Source: Crossiella sp. S99.2 (GTDB taxonomy: Bacteria > Actinomycetota > Actinomycetes > Mycobacteriales > Pseudonocardiaceae). Taken from it: 64,000 nucleotides of DNA. Under the pieces are notes generated by a model. It made no database searches. It saw only the letters and a list, made by a program, of their open reading frames with translations, and was not told the origin of the DNA. Of the stretch, positions 42,776 through 55,262 are shown piece by piece (the first letter of the stretch is position 1; each line of letters opens with the position of its first letter). The DNA lies in NCBI RefSeq assembly GCF_023094165.1, contig NZ_JALMDK010000002.1, forward strand, positions 385,541 through 449,540, written 5' to 3'. Both the position numbers and the translations under genes were made by a program.

Positions 42776-42857
42776 ACCATGTGGCAACCCAAGGAGTGTC
42801 CGGCCCGTCGTCAACGTTGGAAGGAAGTAACCGGGAACAGCTAGGCGCAAGGGAAAG

Positions 42858-43760
42858 ATGAGCGGCGAGGAGAAGCGGAACCGTCCGGATGTCACCTTCA
42901 CCCAGGTGATCGCAGGCGCGCTCGCGGCGGTGACCGCGGCGGCGCTGGGCGCACAGCTCGGGGTGGCGGGCACCATCATCGGGGCCGCGGTGGCCAGTGT
43001 GGTGAGCACCGTGGGCAGTGCGCTGTACCAGCACTCCCTGGAGCGCAGCCGGGCCGCGGCCAAGGCCCTGCGCACCGCCGCCGCACCCACCGCGCTGGCC
43101 ACCGCGGCGCTGGCCGCGCAGGCCGCCGAGCGGACCGACCGGGAGGGCCTGGCGGAGGCCGGGAAGTCCGGCCCGGACGCGCCCCCGGCCAAGCCCGGCC
43201 CGGACGCGGAGACCGTCCTGCTGGCCAAGTCCGGCCCGCACGCCGAGACCGTGCGCCTGGCCAAGCCCGACCCCGCCGCGGACGCCGAGACAGTGGTTCT
43301 GCGTAAGCCTGACCCCGCCGCCGACGAGGACGAGCGCGAGGCCGCGCCCGAGCCGGAGCGGCGGCCCTGGTACCGGCGCTGGCAGCTGGTGGCCGCGGTG
43401 ACCGCGCTGGTCTTCGCCCTGGGCATGGGTGCGGTGCTGGCCATAGAGCTGGCCACCGGCGCGCCGCTGTCCGGCAAGGACAACGGCGGCCGGACCACCG
43501 TCGGCGAGCTGTTCGGACCGGGTGACCGGAAATCGACACCGACCCCGGGCAACCCAACGCCGTCCAGTTCCGTCTCCACTACCGAGAGCACCACGACGCC
43601 CGAGGCTCCGACCAGCTCCAGCCAGGTCCCGCCGACCAGCACCTCCGCCCCGCCGCCGAGCACGACGTCCGGCTCTCCCCCCACGACGACCTCGCCCCCG
43701 CCGCCGAGCAGCGCGGCGCGCTCGACCACGGGCACGCAGCCCACGCAGACCACGCCCTGA
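42858..43760 (+). CDS. Membrane protein with Pro/Ser/Thr-rich extracellular tail
   Basis: 300 residues, ATG after AAGGGAAAG. A hydrophobic segment with small residues (about 16-55, GALAAVTAAALGAQLGVAGTI) comes first. A charged central part follows, with repeated units AETVLLAKSGP, AETVRLAKPDP and AETVVLRKPDP, then a second hydrophobic helix (about 175-198) and a 100-residue Ser/Thr/Pro tail rich in TTTP and PPPS patches. It looks like a cell-wall-spanning, probably glycosylated, actinobacterial surface protein. No known domain recognised; function unknown. Confidence 0.75.
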   Translation: MSGEEKRNRPDVTFTQVIAGALAAVTAAALGAQLGVAGTIIGAAVASVVSTVGSALYQHSLERSRAAAKALRTAAAPTALATAALAAQAAERTDREGLAEAGKSGPDAPPAKPGPDAETVLLAKSGPHAETVRLAKPDPAADAETVVLRKPDPAADEDEREAAPEPERRPWYRRWQLVAAVTALVFALGMGAVLAIELATGAPLSGKDNGGRTTVGELFGPGDRKSTPTPGNPTPSSSVSTTESTTTPEAPTSSSQVPPTSTSAPPPSTTSGSPPTTTSPPPPSSAARSTTGTQPTQTTP

Positions 43761-44116
43761 TCATCCGTTGGTCAGAACGGCCCAGTCTCGTTACTGCATG
43801 TCGCCCACTACCGAGGTCGTGATGTGACACGACACGCCCACGTATGGCCCAGAGCCGACACGTGTTCCTCCTTTCGGCGGATGCCTCGGGTAGGTCTGTG
43901 TCTTTAACGTCCCCCAAAAGTGATTCGCGATGACGCACAGTCACTAATGGTCACTGGCGGAGAGGACGGTCCGATGGACCACTCGTTCCCGGTCATGCAA
44001 CCGATGGCGTCCCGCCGGTGGCCCCACGTTCGTTGAGTTCGACCCCCCACGGGCCGTCGCCCCTGTACCCCCTGCCAGCGACGGCCCGGTGTCTCACCAA
44101 CACGAGAGGGCTACGA
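43761..44116 (+). promoter_or_regulatory. 356-bp gene-free region and 5' leader of the protease gene
   Basis: No gene is supported here. The clearest element is a perfect 11-bp hairpin CGGGCCGTCGC (44050-44060) with GCGACGGCCCG (44078-44088), 17-base loop, 28 bp before the protease start. It would form in the mRNA leader. Several short GTCACT and GTGAC half-sites (43920-43960) could be operator elements, but no consensus was recognised. Confidence 0.4.
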
Positions 44117-45241
44117 ATGAAGATCGCAGTCGCAGCACGCGCCGCCGGCGTGGCGTTGCTGGCCACCGGAGCGGTCGTCGTGGGCACCCTGCCCGCCGCG
44201 GCGGAGGGTTTCGCCTCCCCCGAGATGCTGCAGGCCATGCAGCGTGACCTTGGTCTGACCGCCGAGCAGGCGGCCGACCGGGTGAGCAGTGAGAACAAGG
44301 CAGCGCAGATCGAGAACTCGGTGCGCGAGGCCGTCGGCGCCGCCTTTGCCGGCGCGCACTTCGACTCGGGCAGCGCCAAGCTGGTGGTCAGCGTGACCGA
44401 CGCGGCCAAGGCCGCCGCGGTCGAGGCCGCGGGCGCCACCGCCAAGGTCGTCTCCCGCGGCGTGGCCGCCCTGGACGGCGTGAAGTCCGCGCTGGACGCG
44501 GCCGAGGCCAAGGCTCCGGCCGGGGTGACCGGCTGGTACGTCGACGTCAAGAGCAACAACGTGGTGGTCAACGTGCAGCCCGGCGCGGCAACGGCCGCCC
44601 GCGCGCACCTGGCCACCCTGCCGGACGCCTCCGCGATCAAGGTCGTGGAGACCGAGGAGGCCCCGGTCCCGCTGTACGACGTGCGTGGTGGCGACGCCTA
44701 CTACATGGGCGGCGGCCGCTGCTCGATCGGCTTCTCGGTGCAGGGCGGCTTCGTCACCGCCGGGCACTGCGGCCGGTCGGGCACCGCGACCCAGGGCTTC
44801 AACCGGGTCGCCCAGGGCACCTTCCGCGGCTCGACCTTCCCGGGCAACGGCGACTTCGGCTGGGTGGCCACCAACGCGAACTGGACCCCGCGGGGCGTGG
44901 TGAACCGCTACAGCGGCTCTACCACCGTCCGGGTGACCGGCTCGACCGAGTCCGCGGTCGGCGCGTCGATCTGCCGCTCCGGCTCCACCACCGGCTGGCG
45001 CTGCGGCACCGTCCAGGCCAAGAACCAGACGGTGCGCTACCCGCAGGGCGCGGTGACCGGCATGACCCGCACCAACGCCTGCGCCGAACCGGGTGACTCC
45101 GGTGGCTCCTGGCTGACCGGCACCAACGCCCAGGGTGTGACCTCGGGTGGGTCCGGCAACTGCTCCTCCGGCGGCACCACCTTCTTCCAGCCGGTGAACG
45201 AGATCCTCAGCGCGTACGGGCTCCGGCTCGTCACGAGCTGA
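44117..45241 (+). CDS. Streptogrisin-like secreted serine protease (S1E, alpha-lytic type) with propeptide
   Basis: 374 residues from ATG 44117, after GAGAGGG. Signal peptide 1-29 (PAAA-E), propeptide about 30-187 with the alpha-lytic-protease prodomain (MQRDLGLTAEQAADRV, then WYVDVKSNNVVV). The mature enzyme starts near DVRGGDAYY (about 188), with His217 (TAGHCG), Asp246 (GNGDFGWV) and Ser328 (GDSGGSW). Four to six cysteines form the family disulfides. The proregion folds the enzyme and is then removed. It is a paralogue of the next gene, with the catalytic residues at nearly the same positions. Confidence 0.93.
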   Translation: MKIAVAARAAGVALLATGAVVVGTLPAAAEGFASPEMLQAMQRDLGLTAEQAADRVSSENKAAQIENSVREAVGAAFAGAHFDSGSAKLVVSVTDAAKAAAVEAAGATAKVVSRGVAALDGVKSALDAAEAKAPAGVTGWYVDVKSNNVVVNVQPGAATAARAHLATLPDASAIKVVETEEAPVPLYDVRGGDAYYMGGGRCSIGFSVQGGFVTAGHCGRSGTATQGFNRVAQGTFRGSTFPGNGDFGWVATNANWTPRGVVNRYSGSTTVRVTGSTESAVGASICRSGSTTGWRCGTVQAKNQTVRYPQGAVTGMTRTNACAEPGDSGGSWLTGTNAQGVTSGGSGNCSSGGTTFFQPVNEILSAYGLRLVTS

Positions 45242-45254
45242 CCGTAAGGGTGAG

Positions 45255-45333
45255 GTGGGCCGGCGCCCTGCAAGCCGGCCCACTCGCACCCGCCGGAAGG
45301 CGCCCGCGGGATCCCTGCCCCGCGGGCGCCTTT
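45255..45333 (+). terminator. Tandem hairpin terminators after protease 1
   Basis: First hairpin: GTGGGCCGGC (45255-45264) with GCCGGCCCAC (45274-45283). Second: 14-bp stem AAGGCGCCCGCGGG (45297-45310) with CCCGCGGGCGCCTT (45318-45331), followed by TTTCAC. The second is a good intrinsic terminator. The pair isolates the two protease genes from each other. Confidence 0.8.
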
Positions 45334-45446
45334 CACTTCGAATTCTTGGAATCACCTTCGGTTGACCCTGGGCAAACTCACAATCCGTCGCTAACTTTCC
45401 CCCGTCTGGCCTAGTCAAGTGGCCCGATAGAGGGAAGGGTGTTCGG

Positions 45447-46631
45447 ATGAAGCGACGTTCCGTCACTAGTCTTGCCGCGGTGGCGCTGCTGGCCGGTGGC
45501 CTGCTCACGATTGGTGCGCAGTCCGCCTCGGCCCTGCCCAGCGGCCTGACCGCGGCGATGGGTCGCGATCTCGGCCTCAGCCCGGTGCAGGCGAGCGATC
45601 GCCTGCACCGGGAGCGGCTGGCCGAGCGGATCGCCGCCGGACTCCGGGACCGCCTCGGCGCCCGTTTCGCCGGCTCCTGGTTCGATCCGGGCACCGGCGC
45701 CGCGGTCATCGGCGTGACCGAGCCCTCCGCACTGGCCGCCGTGCGCGCCACCGGCGCCGCCGCCCGCCTGCACGCCTACTCGCTGGCCACCCTGGACGCG
45801 GCCAAGGCCGCCCTGGACACCCGGCAGGCCCCGCGCGAGGTCACCAGCTTCTACGTGGACGAGCCCGGCAACCGCCTCGTGGTCACCGCGACCCCCGGCG
45901 GCCGGGCCGCCGCCGAGCGCTTCGCCGCCGGCGCCCAGGGCGTGCAGGTGGTGGAGAGTGCCGCCGCGGCCACCCCGACCGGCGATCTCGCCGGCGGCGG
46001 CGCGATCTACATGAGCGGCGCGGCCGGTGGCCGCTGCTCGGCCGGGTTCACCGCGACCACCGCCGACGGCCAGCCCCGGCTGCTCACCGCCGGGCACTGC
46101 GCGGACGGCGGCAGCCTGGTCAACGCGCTGGGCAACGTCAAGATCGGCGACTTCAGCCGGGTCAACTGGAAGGACCAGAACGACTTCGCCGAGGTGACCG
46201 TGGACCCGGCGGCGGGCTGGACGCTGCTGCCCCAGGTCAGCACGCACGACGGCGGCGCGGTGACGATCAAGGGGTCCACCGAGGCCGCGGTCGGCGCGAG
46301 CCTGTGCAAATCCGGCTCCACCAGCAAGTGGACCTGCGGCGTGGTCACCGCGCGCAACGTCACGGTGAAGTACGGTCAGATCGACGGCTCCGCGATCACG
46401 GTGCGCGGCCTGGTGCAGCACAACGCCTGCGTGGAACCGGGCGACTCCGGCGGTTCCACCGTCTCCGGCGACCAGGCCCAGGGCATCACCAGCGGCGCCA
46501 AGCTCTACGACGCCAACGGCGACGGCCGCAACGAGAGCTGCCTGGCCAAGCGCGGCGAGGAGTCGGTGTCCTGGTACCAGCCGGTCAACGAGGCGCTCAA
46601 GGTCTACCGGCTGACCCTGGCCACCGGCTGA
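45447..46631 (+). CDS. Second streptogrisin-like secreted serine protease (S1E)
   Basis: 394 residues, ATG after AGGGAAGGG. Signal peptide 1-29 (SASA-L) and propeptide with the same LPSGLTAAMGRDLGLSPVQASDRL type beginning as its neighbour. The mature chymotrypsin fold has His217 (TAGHC), Asp246 (NDFAEV) and Ser334 (GDSGGS). A Gly/Asp-rich insert near the C-terminus (YDANGDGRNESC) looks like a calcium-binding loop and is absent from protease 1. Separate promoter and terminators suggest independent control. A bidirectional terminator follows. Confidence 0.92.
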   Translation: MKRRSVTSLAAVALLAGGLLTIGAQSASALPSGLTAAMGRDLGLSPVQASDRLHRERLAERIAAGLRDRLGARFAGSWFDPGTGAAVIGVTEPSALAAVRATGAAARLHAYSLATLDAAKAALDTRQAPREVTSFYVDEPGNRLVVTATPGGRAAAERFAAGAQGVQVVESAAAATPTGDLAGGGAIYMSGAAGGRCSAGFTATTADGQPRLLTAGHCADGGSLVNALGNVKIGDFSRVNWKDQNDFAEVTVDPAAGWTLLPQVSTHDGGAVTIKGSTEAAVGASLCKSGSTSKWTCGVVTARNVTVKYGQIDGSAITVRGLVQHNACVEPGDSGGSTVSGDQAQGITSGAKLYDANGDGRNESCLAKRGEESVSWYQPVNEALKVYRLTLATG

Positions 46632-46690
46632 GGCTTCCCGGCGCGCGGTGTGTTGTCAGCCCCCCGACCGCACCGCACCGGGTTGGTAAG

Positions 46691-46736
46691 ACGACAGCGG
46701 CGTTCCCGCCTTTCCCGGCGGGAACGCCGCGGTCGT
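46691..46736. terminator. Bidirectional terminator between protease 2 and thiE
   Basis: A perfect 14-bp stem GCGGCGTTCCCGCC (46697-46710) with GGCGGGAACGCCGC (46717-46730), loop TTTCCC, is extended by ACGAC (46691-46695) with GTCGT (46732-46736). It lies in the 109-bp gap between convergent genes. Confidence 0.75.
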
Positions 46737-46740
46737 CAGC

Positions 46741-47394
46741 TCAGCCGAGCCGGGCCTTCAACCGGGCCGCGGCGGCCGCCGGGTCCGCGGCCTCGGTGAG
46801 CACCCGGACCACCACGATCCGGTCCGCCCCGGCATCCAGGACCTCGGGCAGCCGGGTCTCGTCGATGCTGCCGATGGCGAACCAGGGCCGGTCGTGCCCG
46901 GCGGCCGCGGTGTGCCGCACCAGGTCCAGGCCGGGGGCGGGACGACCGGGTTTGGTCGGGGTCGGCCAGCACGGGCCGGTGCAGAAGTAGTCCACGCCCG
47001 GCTCGATCGCCGCGGCGTCGGATTGCGCGTTGTCGTGAGTGGAGCGGCCGATCACCACCTGCTCGCCGACGATCCGCCTGGCCAGTGGCACCGGCAGGTC
47101 GTCCTGGCCCAGGTGCAGCACATCGGCGCCGGCAGCCAGCGCGACATCGGCCCGGTCGTTCACCGCCAGCAGCACGTCGTGCTTGGCGCAGGCGGTGGCG
47201 AAGACCTCCAGCAGCCGCAGCTCCTCGGCGGCCTCCAGGCCCTTCTCCCGCAACTGCACGATGTCCACGCCGCCGGCCAGCGCGGCGTCCAGGAAAGCCG
47301 GCAGGTCGCCGCGTTCGCGACGGCCGTCGGTGCACAGGTACAGCCGCGCCGCGCGCAGCCGCTGGCGAATCTGATCTCCGTCGAGTCCGGGCAC
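46741..47394 (-). CDS. thiE: Thiamine-phosphate synthase
   Basis: 217 residues from GTG 47394. TIM barrel with QLREKGLEA (phosphate and substrate binding), [30 protein letters not shown] and AIGSID. ThiE joins hydroxymethylpyrimidine-PP and thiazole phosphate to give thiamine phosphate. It is divergent from thiO and lies before the TPP riboswitch of that operon. An in-frame extension to 47469 has no start that is better supported. The arrangement thiE <-> thiO-thiS-thiG equals that of M. tuberculosis. Confidence 0.92.
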   Translation of the reverse strand: MPGLDGDQIRQRLRAARLYLCTDGRRERGDLPAFLDAALAGGVDIVQLREKGLEAAEELRLLEVFATACAKHDVLLAVNDRADVALAAGADVLHLGQDDLPVPLARRIVGEQVVIGRSTHDNAQSDAAAIEPGVDYFCTGPCWPTPTKPGRPAPGLDLVRHTAAAGHDRPWFAIGSIDETRLPEVLDAGADRIVVVRVLTEAADPAAAAARLKARLG

Positions 47395-47445
47395 GGTAAG
47401 CGAGCCTATGCGCCCCCAGTCCCGGCTGCTACGGTGGAATTCGGT

Positions 47446-47536
47446 CCGCACGGGAGCCTGGGAGAGCACTGGGCTGAGAGGGAGTCTGCTGACTCCGACC
47501 GTCGAACCTGATCCGGGTCATGCCGGCGCAGGGAGC
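47446..47536 (+). promoter_or_regulatory. TPP riboswitch (THI element) controlling thiO-thiS-thiG
   Basis: Contains the aptamer hallmarks: CACGGGAGCC at the 5' side, GGGCTGAGAGGG (P2/P3 helix with CUGAGA), and the P4/P5 block AACCTGATCCGGGTCATGCC ending GGCGCAGGGAG. The ribosome-binding site GGGAG belongs to the last helix, so TPP binding should block translation initiation of thiO at GTG 47546. Confidence 0.93.
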
Positions 47537-47545
47537 GTGAGATTC

Positions 47546-48646
47546 GTGTCGAAGGCAGTCGTCGTCGTGGGTGGCGGCGTCATTGGTCTGTCCATCGCCT
47601 GGCGAGCCGCCGCGGCCGGATTCCGGGTCCGGGTGGTCGATCCGGCGCCGGGTTCCGGCTCGTCCTGGGTGGCGGGCGGCATGCTCGCCCCGGTCACCGA
47701 GGCCTGGCCGGGGGAGGAGGACGTGCTCGCCCTGGGCGCGGCCTCGCTACGCCGCTGGCCGGAATTCGCCGCCCGGCTACAAGCTGAGGCGGGCCGGGAT
47801 CCCGGGCTGCACACCGCGGGCACCCTGGCGGTCGGGGTGGACGCGGCCGACCGGGACGAGCTGTCCCGGCTGGCCGGATACCTGACCTCGCTGGGCCGCG
47901 AGGTGCACCAGCTCACCGGCCGGGAACTGCGCAGACTGGAACCCGCGCTCGGCCCGGCCGTCCGCGGTGGTCTCAACGTGCCCGGCGATCTGTCCGTGGA
48001 CAACCGGCTGTTCCTGGCCGCACTGCGCGCCGCCTGCGCCGCCAACGGGGTCGAGTTCATCGCGGTGGCCGCGGCGGAGACCTTGCCCGGCAAGGTGCTG
48101 CTGGACAACGGGTCCATTTTGGACAGTGAGGTGACGGTGCTCGCCGCCGGCGCCTGGAGCGCCCGGCTCTACCCTGGACTGGCCGGCCTGATCCGCCCGG
48201 TGAAGGGCGAGATCCTGCGGCTGCGGCACCGCCGCGGCGCGCTGCCGCCGCCTGCCCGGACCGTGCGCGGCTCGGTGCGCGGCAAGCCGATCTACCTGGT
48301 TCCCCGGCCGGACAACGGTCTGGTGCTCGGCGCGACCCAGTACGAGGCCGGGTTCGACACCGACGTGGTGGCCGGTGGCGTGCGCGATCTGTTGCTGCAC
48401 GCCGAGGAACTCATGCCGTCCATCGCCGAGTACGCCTTGGTGGAGACCGCCGCGGGCCTGCGTCCGGGCAGCATGGACAACCTGCCGCTGCTGGGCTGGC
48501 TGGAACCCGGTCTGCTGGTGGCGGCCGGGCACCACCGCAACGGCGTGCTGCTCGCCCCGGTCACCGCCGAGGTCGTGCTGGACCTGTTGGCGGGCAAGGA
48601 GATCACCCCCGAAGCGAAGGCAGCCGACCCCGGGAGGAGCAGATGA
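47546..48646 (+). CDS. thiO: Glycine oxidase ThiO
   Basis: 366 residues. FAD-binding Rossmann motif VVVVGGGVIGLSIAWRAAAAG at the N-terminus, then GSGSSWVAGGMLAP (FAD phosphate), GGLNVPGDLSVDNRLF and the C-terminal GLRPGSMDNLPLLG and GHHRNGVLLAP of DAO-family enzymes. ThiO oxidises glycine to dehydroglycine for thiazole formation. GTG 47546 is ten bases from the GGGAG of the riboswitch; GTG 47537 is too close to it. Its stop overlaps thiS (ATGA). Confidence 0.92.
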   Translation: MSKAVVVVGGGVIGLSIAWRAAAAGFRVRVVDPAPGSGSSWVAGGMLAPVTEAWPGEEDVLALGAASLRRWPEFAARLQAEAGRDPGLHTAGTLAVGVDAADRDELSRLAGYLTSLGREVHQLTGRELRRLEPALGPAVRGGLNVPGDLSVDNRLFLAALRAACAANGVEFIAVAAAETLPGKVLLDNGSILDSEVTVLAAGAWSARLYPGLAGLIRPVKGEILRLRHRRGALPPPARTVRGSVRGKPIYLVPRPDNGLVLGATQYEAGFDTDVVAGGVRDLLLHAEELMPSIAEYALVETAAGLRPGSMDNLPLLGWLEPGLLVAAGHHRNGVLLAPVTAEVVLDLLAGKEITPEAKAADPGRSR

Positions 48647-48843
48647 AGGTACGGGTCAACGGCAACGACCACCAGCTGGCCGAGAGCGCCACGGTGGCCG
48701 AGGTGCTGACCCTGCTGGCCGCACCCAGCACGGGCATCGCGGTCGCCCTCGACGGCGCCGTGGTGCCCCGCGCGAGCTGGGCGGAGACCAGGTTGCGCGA
48801 GGGTTCGGTCGTGGAAGTGCTCACTGCGGTACAGGGAGGTTGA
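48643..48843 (+). CDS. thiS: Sulfur carrier protein ThiS
   Basis: 66 residues, ubiquitin-like fold, with the essential C-terminal Gly-Gly (TAVQGG) that is adenylated and converted to a thiocarboxylate. It carries sulfur to the thiazole synthase. It starts by an ATGA overlap with thiO and ends exactly where thiG starts. Confidence 0.94.
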   Translation: MKVRVNGNDHQLAESATVAEVLTLLAAPSTGIAVALDGAVVPRASWAETRLREGSVVEVLTAVQGG

Positions 48844-52402
<3,559 letters not shown>

Positions 52403-52433
52403 TTTTGTTGTGGTGGTGGGCCGCACGGGCCCT

Positions 52434-53447
52434 CTAGGCACCATAGTGAGCGATCGGCGTGCTGACCACACCGCTCGCCGGGTGAAATGTGCGCAGGGTC
52501 CCCTCGACCAGCTCGGCGAACCCGCCGGTCGCCGGGTTGTGCGCGGTGGGCCGGATACCCTCCACCAGCCCGATCCGCTGCCCACTCGCCGGATCCCAGG
52601 TCTCCAGCCCCCCGGCCCCGCTGACGTGCAATTTCCCCTGATAGGCCCACATCGGCCCGTCCAGTCCGCGCAGCTCGCCGGTCTTCTCCCCGGAGGGCGC
52701 GTCGTACAGCTCGGTGGCGGCCGCGGTGCCCGCGTTGGTGAGCCGTTGCAGCGCAACGGTGTTGTCGTCCAGCCAGGCCACCGGCATGTCCCACATGCCA
52801 TCGGCGTTGTCCAGCCCGCGGTACCGCTCGGGCGCGTGCGTGTGCCCACCCAGCCAGGCCGTCACATCGATCAGCGCGGGCAGCGGGAACGGGTGCCACA
52901 CCCAGCCGTTGGTCAGCAGCCAGCGCCCGGACGGACTGGGATGCAGCGACCCGTGGAAGTCGCTGATGTGGTTCTCCGGCTCGGGCCCGTCCCGCGGCCA
53001 TTCGGTGGTGATCTCGCGCTCGGTCAGCAACTGCCCACCGGGCAGCGCGAAGGCGTCCACCCGGTTCCAGTCGGTCTGCGCGATCAGCGTGTTGTCCGGC
53101 AGGAAGGCGACCCCGTACGGCACGGTGAAGACGTCCCAGCCCTCGTCGCGGTACAACGGGAACACCTCGTGCCCCGCTGCCAGATCCACCAGCGACCCGT
53201 GCCACCCGTAGTCGTCGGTCACCGCCGCGAACCGGCCATCCGCCGAGGTGTGCAACCCGAAACTCCGCGTCCGGCCCACGAAGTACTCGGGCTCCGTCGC
53301 GTACTCCCAGGACACGAAGTCGGCGACCACCTCCGCTGGGCCGTTCTCGCGCAGCCGGATCAGGTGGTCGTTGGCCTCGTTGATGGTCAGCCAGCCGTCC
53401 GGCAATGGCGCCAGTCGCCGGTTGGTGTGCCGGATCGCGTAGTCCAC
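52434..53447 (-). CDS. Hypothetical protein, beta-propeller-like
   Basis: 337 residues from GTG 53447, no signal peptide. Repeated blades of about 45 residues are suggested by recurring patterns such as SADGRFAAVTDDYG, VAFLPDNTLIAQTDW, PSPSGRWLLTNGWVW and VAWLDDNTVALQRL, each a short turn with a Trp or Tyr. It resembles WD-like or SMP-30-like propellers, but no family can be assigned. No ribosome-binding site was seen; downstream starts are possible. It runs in the same direction as thiC, ending 32 bp before its riboswitch. Confidence 0.7.
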   Translation of the reverse strand: MDYAIRHTNRRLAPLPDGWLTINEANDHLIRLRENGPAEVVADFVSWEYATEPEYFVGRTRSFGLHTSADGRFAAVTDDYGWHGSLVDLAAGHEVFPLYRDEGWDVFTVPYGVAFLPDNTLIAQTDWNRVDAFALPGGQLLTEREITTEWPRDGPEPENHISDFHGSLHPSPSGRWLLTNGWVWHPFPLPALIDVTAWLGGHTHAPERYRGLDNADGMWDMPVAWLDDNTVALQRLTNAGTAAATELYDAPSGEKTGELRGLDGPMWAYQGKLHVSGAGGLETWDPASGQRIGLVEGIRPTAHNPATGGFAELVEGTLRTFHPASGVVSTPIAHYGA

Positions 53448-53483
53448 CAGGTCAAGGTCCCACGGCGGGCCAGCGAATATTCG

Positions 53484-54056
53484 TCAGTGGCCGAAGGGGT
53501 CCTCGACCTCGCCCGGCATCCAGCTCAGCCCGTCCACGCCCCAGCCGTTGGCCTTGAGGGCCTTCTTCGCGGCGCGCTTGTGCCGGCCGGTCAGCCGGTC
53601 CAGGTACAGGTAGCCGTCCAGGTGGTCGGTCTCGTGCTGGAGGCAGCGGGCGAAGAAGCCCTTGCCCTCGACCTCGATCGGGTTGCCGTCGCCGTCGAAG
53701 CCGGTGACCTTGGCCCAGTCGGCGCGGCCGGTGGGGAATGCCTCGCCGGGGGCGGACAGGCAGCCCTCGATGTCGTCTTCCTCATCGGGCATGCCCTCGG
53801 GGATCTCGCTGGTCTCCAGCACCGGGTTGACCACGACGCCCTTGAACCAGTTGCCCTCGTCGTCGTGGCAGTTGTAGACGAACAGGCGCTGGTCGACCCC
53901 GATCTGGTTGGCCGCGAGACCGACGCCGTTGGAGGCGGCCATGGTCTCGTACAGGTCGGCGATCAGGGTGCGCAGCGCGTCGTCGAACTGCTCGACGGGG
54001 CGCGTCGGGTTGTGCAGCACGGGGTTACCGGCGATGACGATGGGGTGCACGGCCAT
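53484..54056 (-). CDS. def: Peptide deformylase
   Basis: 190 residues from ATG 54056. All three active-site motifs: [10 protein letters not shown] (I), EGCLSAPG (II, metal-binding Cys) and HETDHLDG (III, two His ligands and catalytic Glu). It removes the formyl group from nascent proteins. The reading frame stays open upstream to 54203, but conserved sequence starts at [10 protein letters not shown]. In M. tuberculosis def (Rv0429c) has the same divergent neighbour, a DUF3263 gene. Confidence 0.93.
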   Translation of the reverse strand: MAVHPIVIAGNPVLHNPTRPVEQFDDALRTLIADLYETMAASNGVGLAANQIGVDQRLFVYNCHDDEGNWFKGVVVNPVLETSEIPEGMPDEEDDIEGCLSAPGEAFPTGRADWAKVTGFDGDGNPIEVEGKGFFARCLQHETDHLDGYLYLDRLTGRHKRAAKKALKANGWGVDGLSWMPGEVEDPFGH

Positions 54057-54223
54057 GCCGGAAAGCCTATCGGCGTGTCGGCCGGACGCGCCGGGCTGTG
54101 CCCCAGCCTGTGTCAGGGTTACGTGGTGTAATGAGTTAACCGGAAATGACAGCCGTGGGATTCGCCGATCGAGACCTGCTTCGGCAGGGATCGAGCGTGA
54201 CACAGGTGAGTGCGAGGAGCCGG

Positions 54224-54556
54224 ATGGACGCCGCAGAGGTCAGGGCGCGGTCCTGTGACCAGGACAACGACCCGGCGGCGAAGGCCGGGCGGCCGCCTGC
54301 CGACGGGCTGACCGAGCGGGACCACGAGGTGCTCGCCTTCGAGCGTCAGTGGTGGAAGTACGCAGGTGCCAAGGAACAGGCCATCCGCGAGATCTTCGAC
54401 ATGTCCGCCACCCGCTACTACCAGGTGCTCAACGCGCTGATCGACAAACCGGCGGCGCTGGCGGCCGACCCGATGCTGATCAAGCGCCTGCGCCGGTTGC
54501 GCGCCAGCAGGCAGCGCACCAGAGCCGCTCGGCGGCTGGGCATCGAACCGATCTGA
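54224..54556 (+). CDS. DUF3263 family protein
   Basis: 110 residues from ATG 54224, five bases after AGGAG. The conserved region ([23 protein letters not shown], then [22 protein letters not shown] and a basic C-terminus [15 protein letters not shown]) is the actinobacterial DUF3263 helix-turn-helix-like domain, suggesting a small DNA-binding protein. A longer start at 54146 is possible but less likely. It is divergent from def and precedes the LytR_C gene by 46 bp, as Rv0430 precedes Rv0431. Confidence 0.87.
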   Translation: MDAAEVRARSCDQDNDPAAKAGRPPADGLTERDHEVLAFERQWWKYAGAKEQAIREIFDMSATRYYQVLNALIDKPAALAADPMLIKRLRRLRASRQRTRAARRLGIEPI

Positions 54557-54602
54557 CAGTTCTTTCCGCCACTGCTGAAGTCAGCGTTCTCGGAGGCAAT
54601 GC

Positions 54603-55241
54603 ATGAGCTCGGTGGAGCCGTCCAGCGCATCCCGCCCACTGCGGGTCGCGGGGCTGGCGGCCCTAGGCGTCGCGGCGGTGGCACTTGTGCTGGGCGTGGT
54701 GACCCTGTTCGCCAACGGCTCCGAGGATCCGCAGAACGGCGCCCAACCCGGGCCGACCAGCAGCACTGCGAGCGATCCCGGCCAGCCGACCACCAGTGGT
54801 GAACCGGCGCCGCCGACCAGCACTTCCGCTGAGCCGCCGCCCAGCACGACGCCGAGCAGCGAGCCGCCGCCCAGCACCTCGGCCCAGCCGCCGCCGGTGA
54901 CCAGCGCGCAGCCGCCGCCCGCCCAGCCGAAGGCCGCGGTCCGGGTCTACAACAACTCCAACATCAAGAACCTGGCCGATCACGCCGCCACGGACCTGCG
55001 CAACGCGGGCTACCCGGTCGACGAGGTCGGCAACTACTCCTCCGGGGTCATCCCGACCACCACGGTCTACTACCGGCCAGGCACCGATGAGGAAGCCGCG
55101 GCCAAGGCGCTGGCCAGGAGCTTCGGCATCCGGGCCGAGGCCCGTTTCGAGGGCCTCAAGGACGCCAAGCCGGGCCTGATCATGATCGTGACCAGGGAGT
55201 ACAAGGCAGGCAGCGGCAAGGACGGCGGCAACGCCAAGTAG
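54603..55241 (+). CDS. LytR C-terminal domain membrane protein (VirR/Rv0431-like)
   Basis: 212 residues. One N-terminal membrane helix (about 13-37), a Pro/Ser/Thr-rich linker (about 40-108) and an extracytoplasmic LytR_C domain (VRVYNNSNIKNLADHAATDL, then GYPVDEVGNYSSG and TTTVYYRPGTDEEAA). Stand-alone LytR_C proteins act in envelope integrity. In M. tuberculosis the protein at this position (VirR) controls vesicle release. The same role here is an inference from position and architecture. Confidence 0.87.
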   Translation: MSSVEPSSASRPLRVAGLAALGVAAVALVLGVVTLFANGSEDPQNGAQPGPTSSTASDPGQPTTSGEPAPPTSTSAEPPPSTTPSSEPPPSTSAQPPPVTSAQPPPAQPKAAVRVYNNSNIKNLADHAATDLRNAGYPVDEVGNYSSGVIPTTTVYYRPGTDEEAAAKALARSFGIRAEARFEGLKDAKPGLIMIVTREYKAGSGKDGGNAK

Positions 55242-55262
55242 CCGCCGCCCTCGGGTCGCGGC

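Noticed and set aside
42779..42844. 21-codon leader-like frame
   Set aside because: ATG without ribosome-binding site and no codon pattern typical of a regulatory leader peptide. Kept only as part of an attenuator idea, not as a gene.
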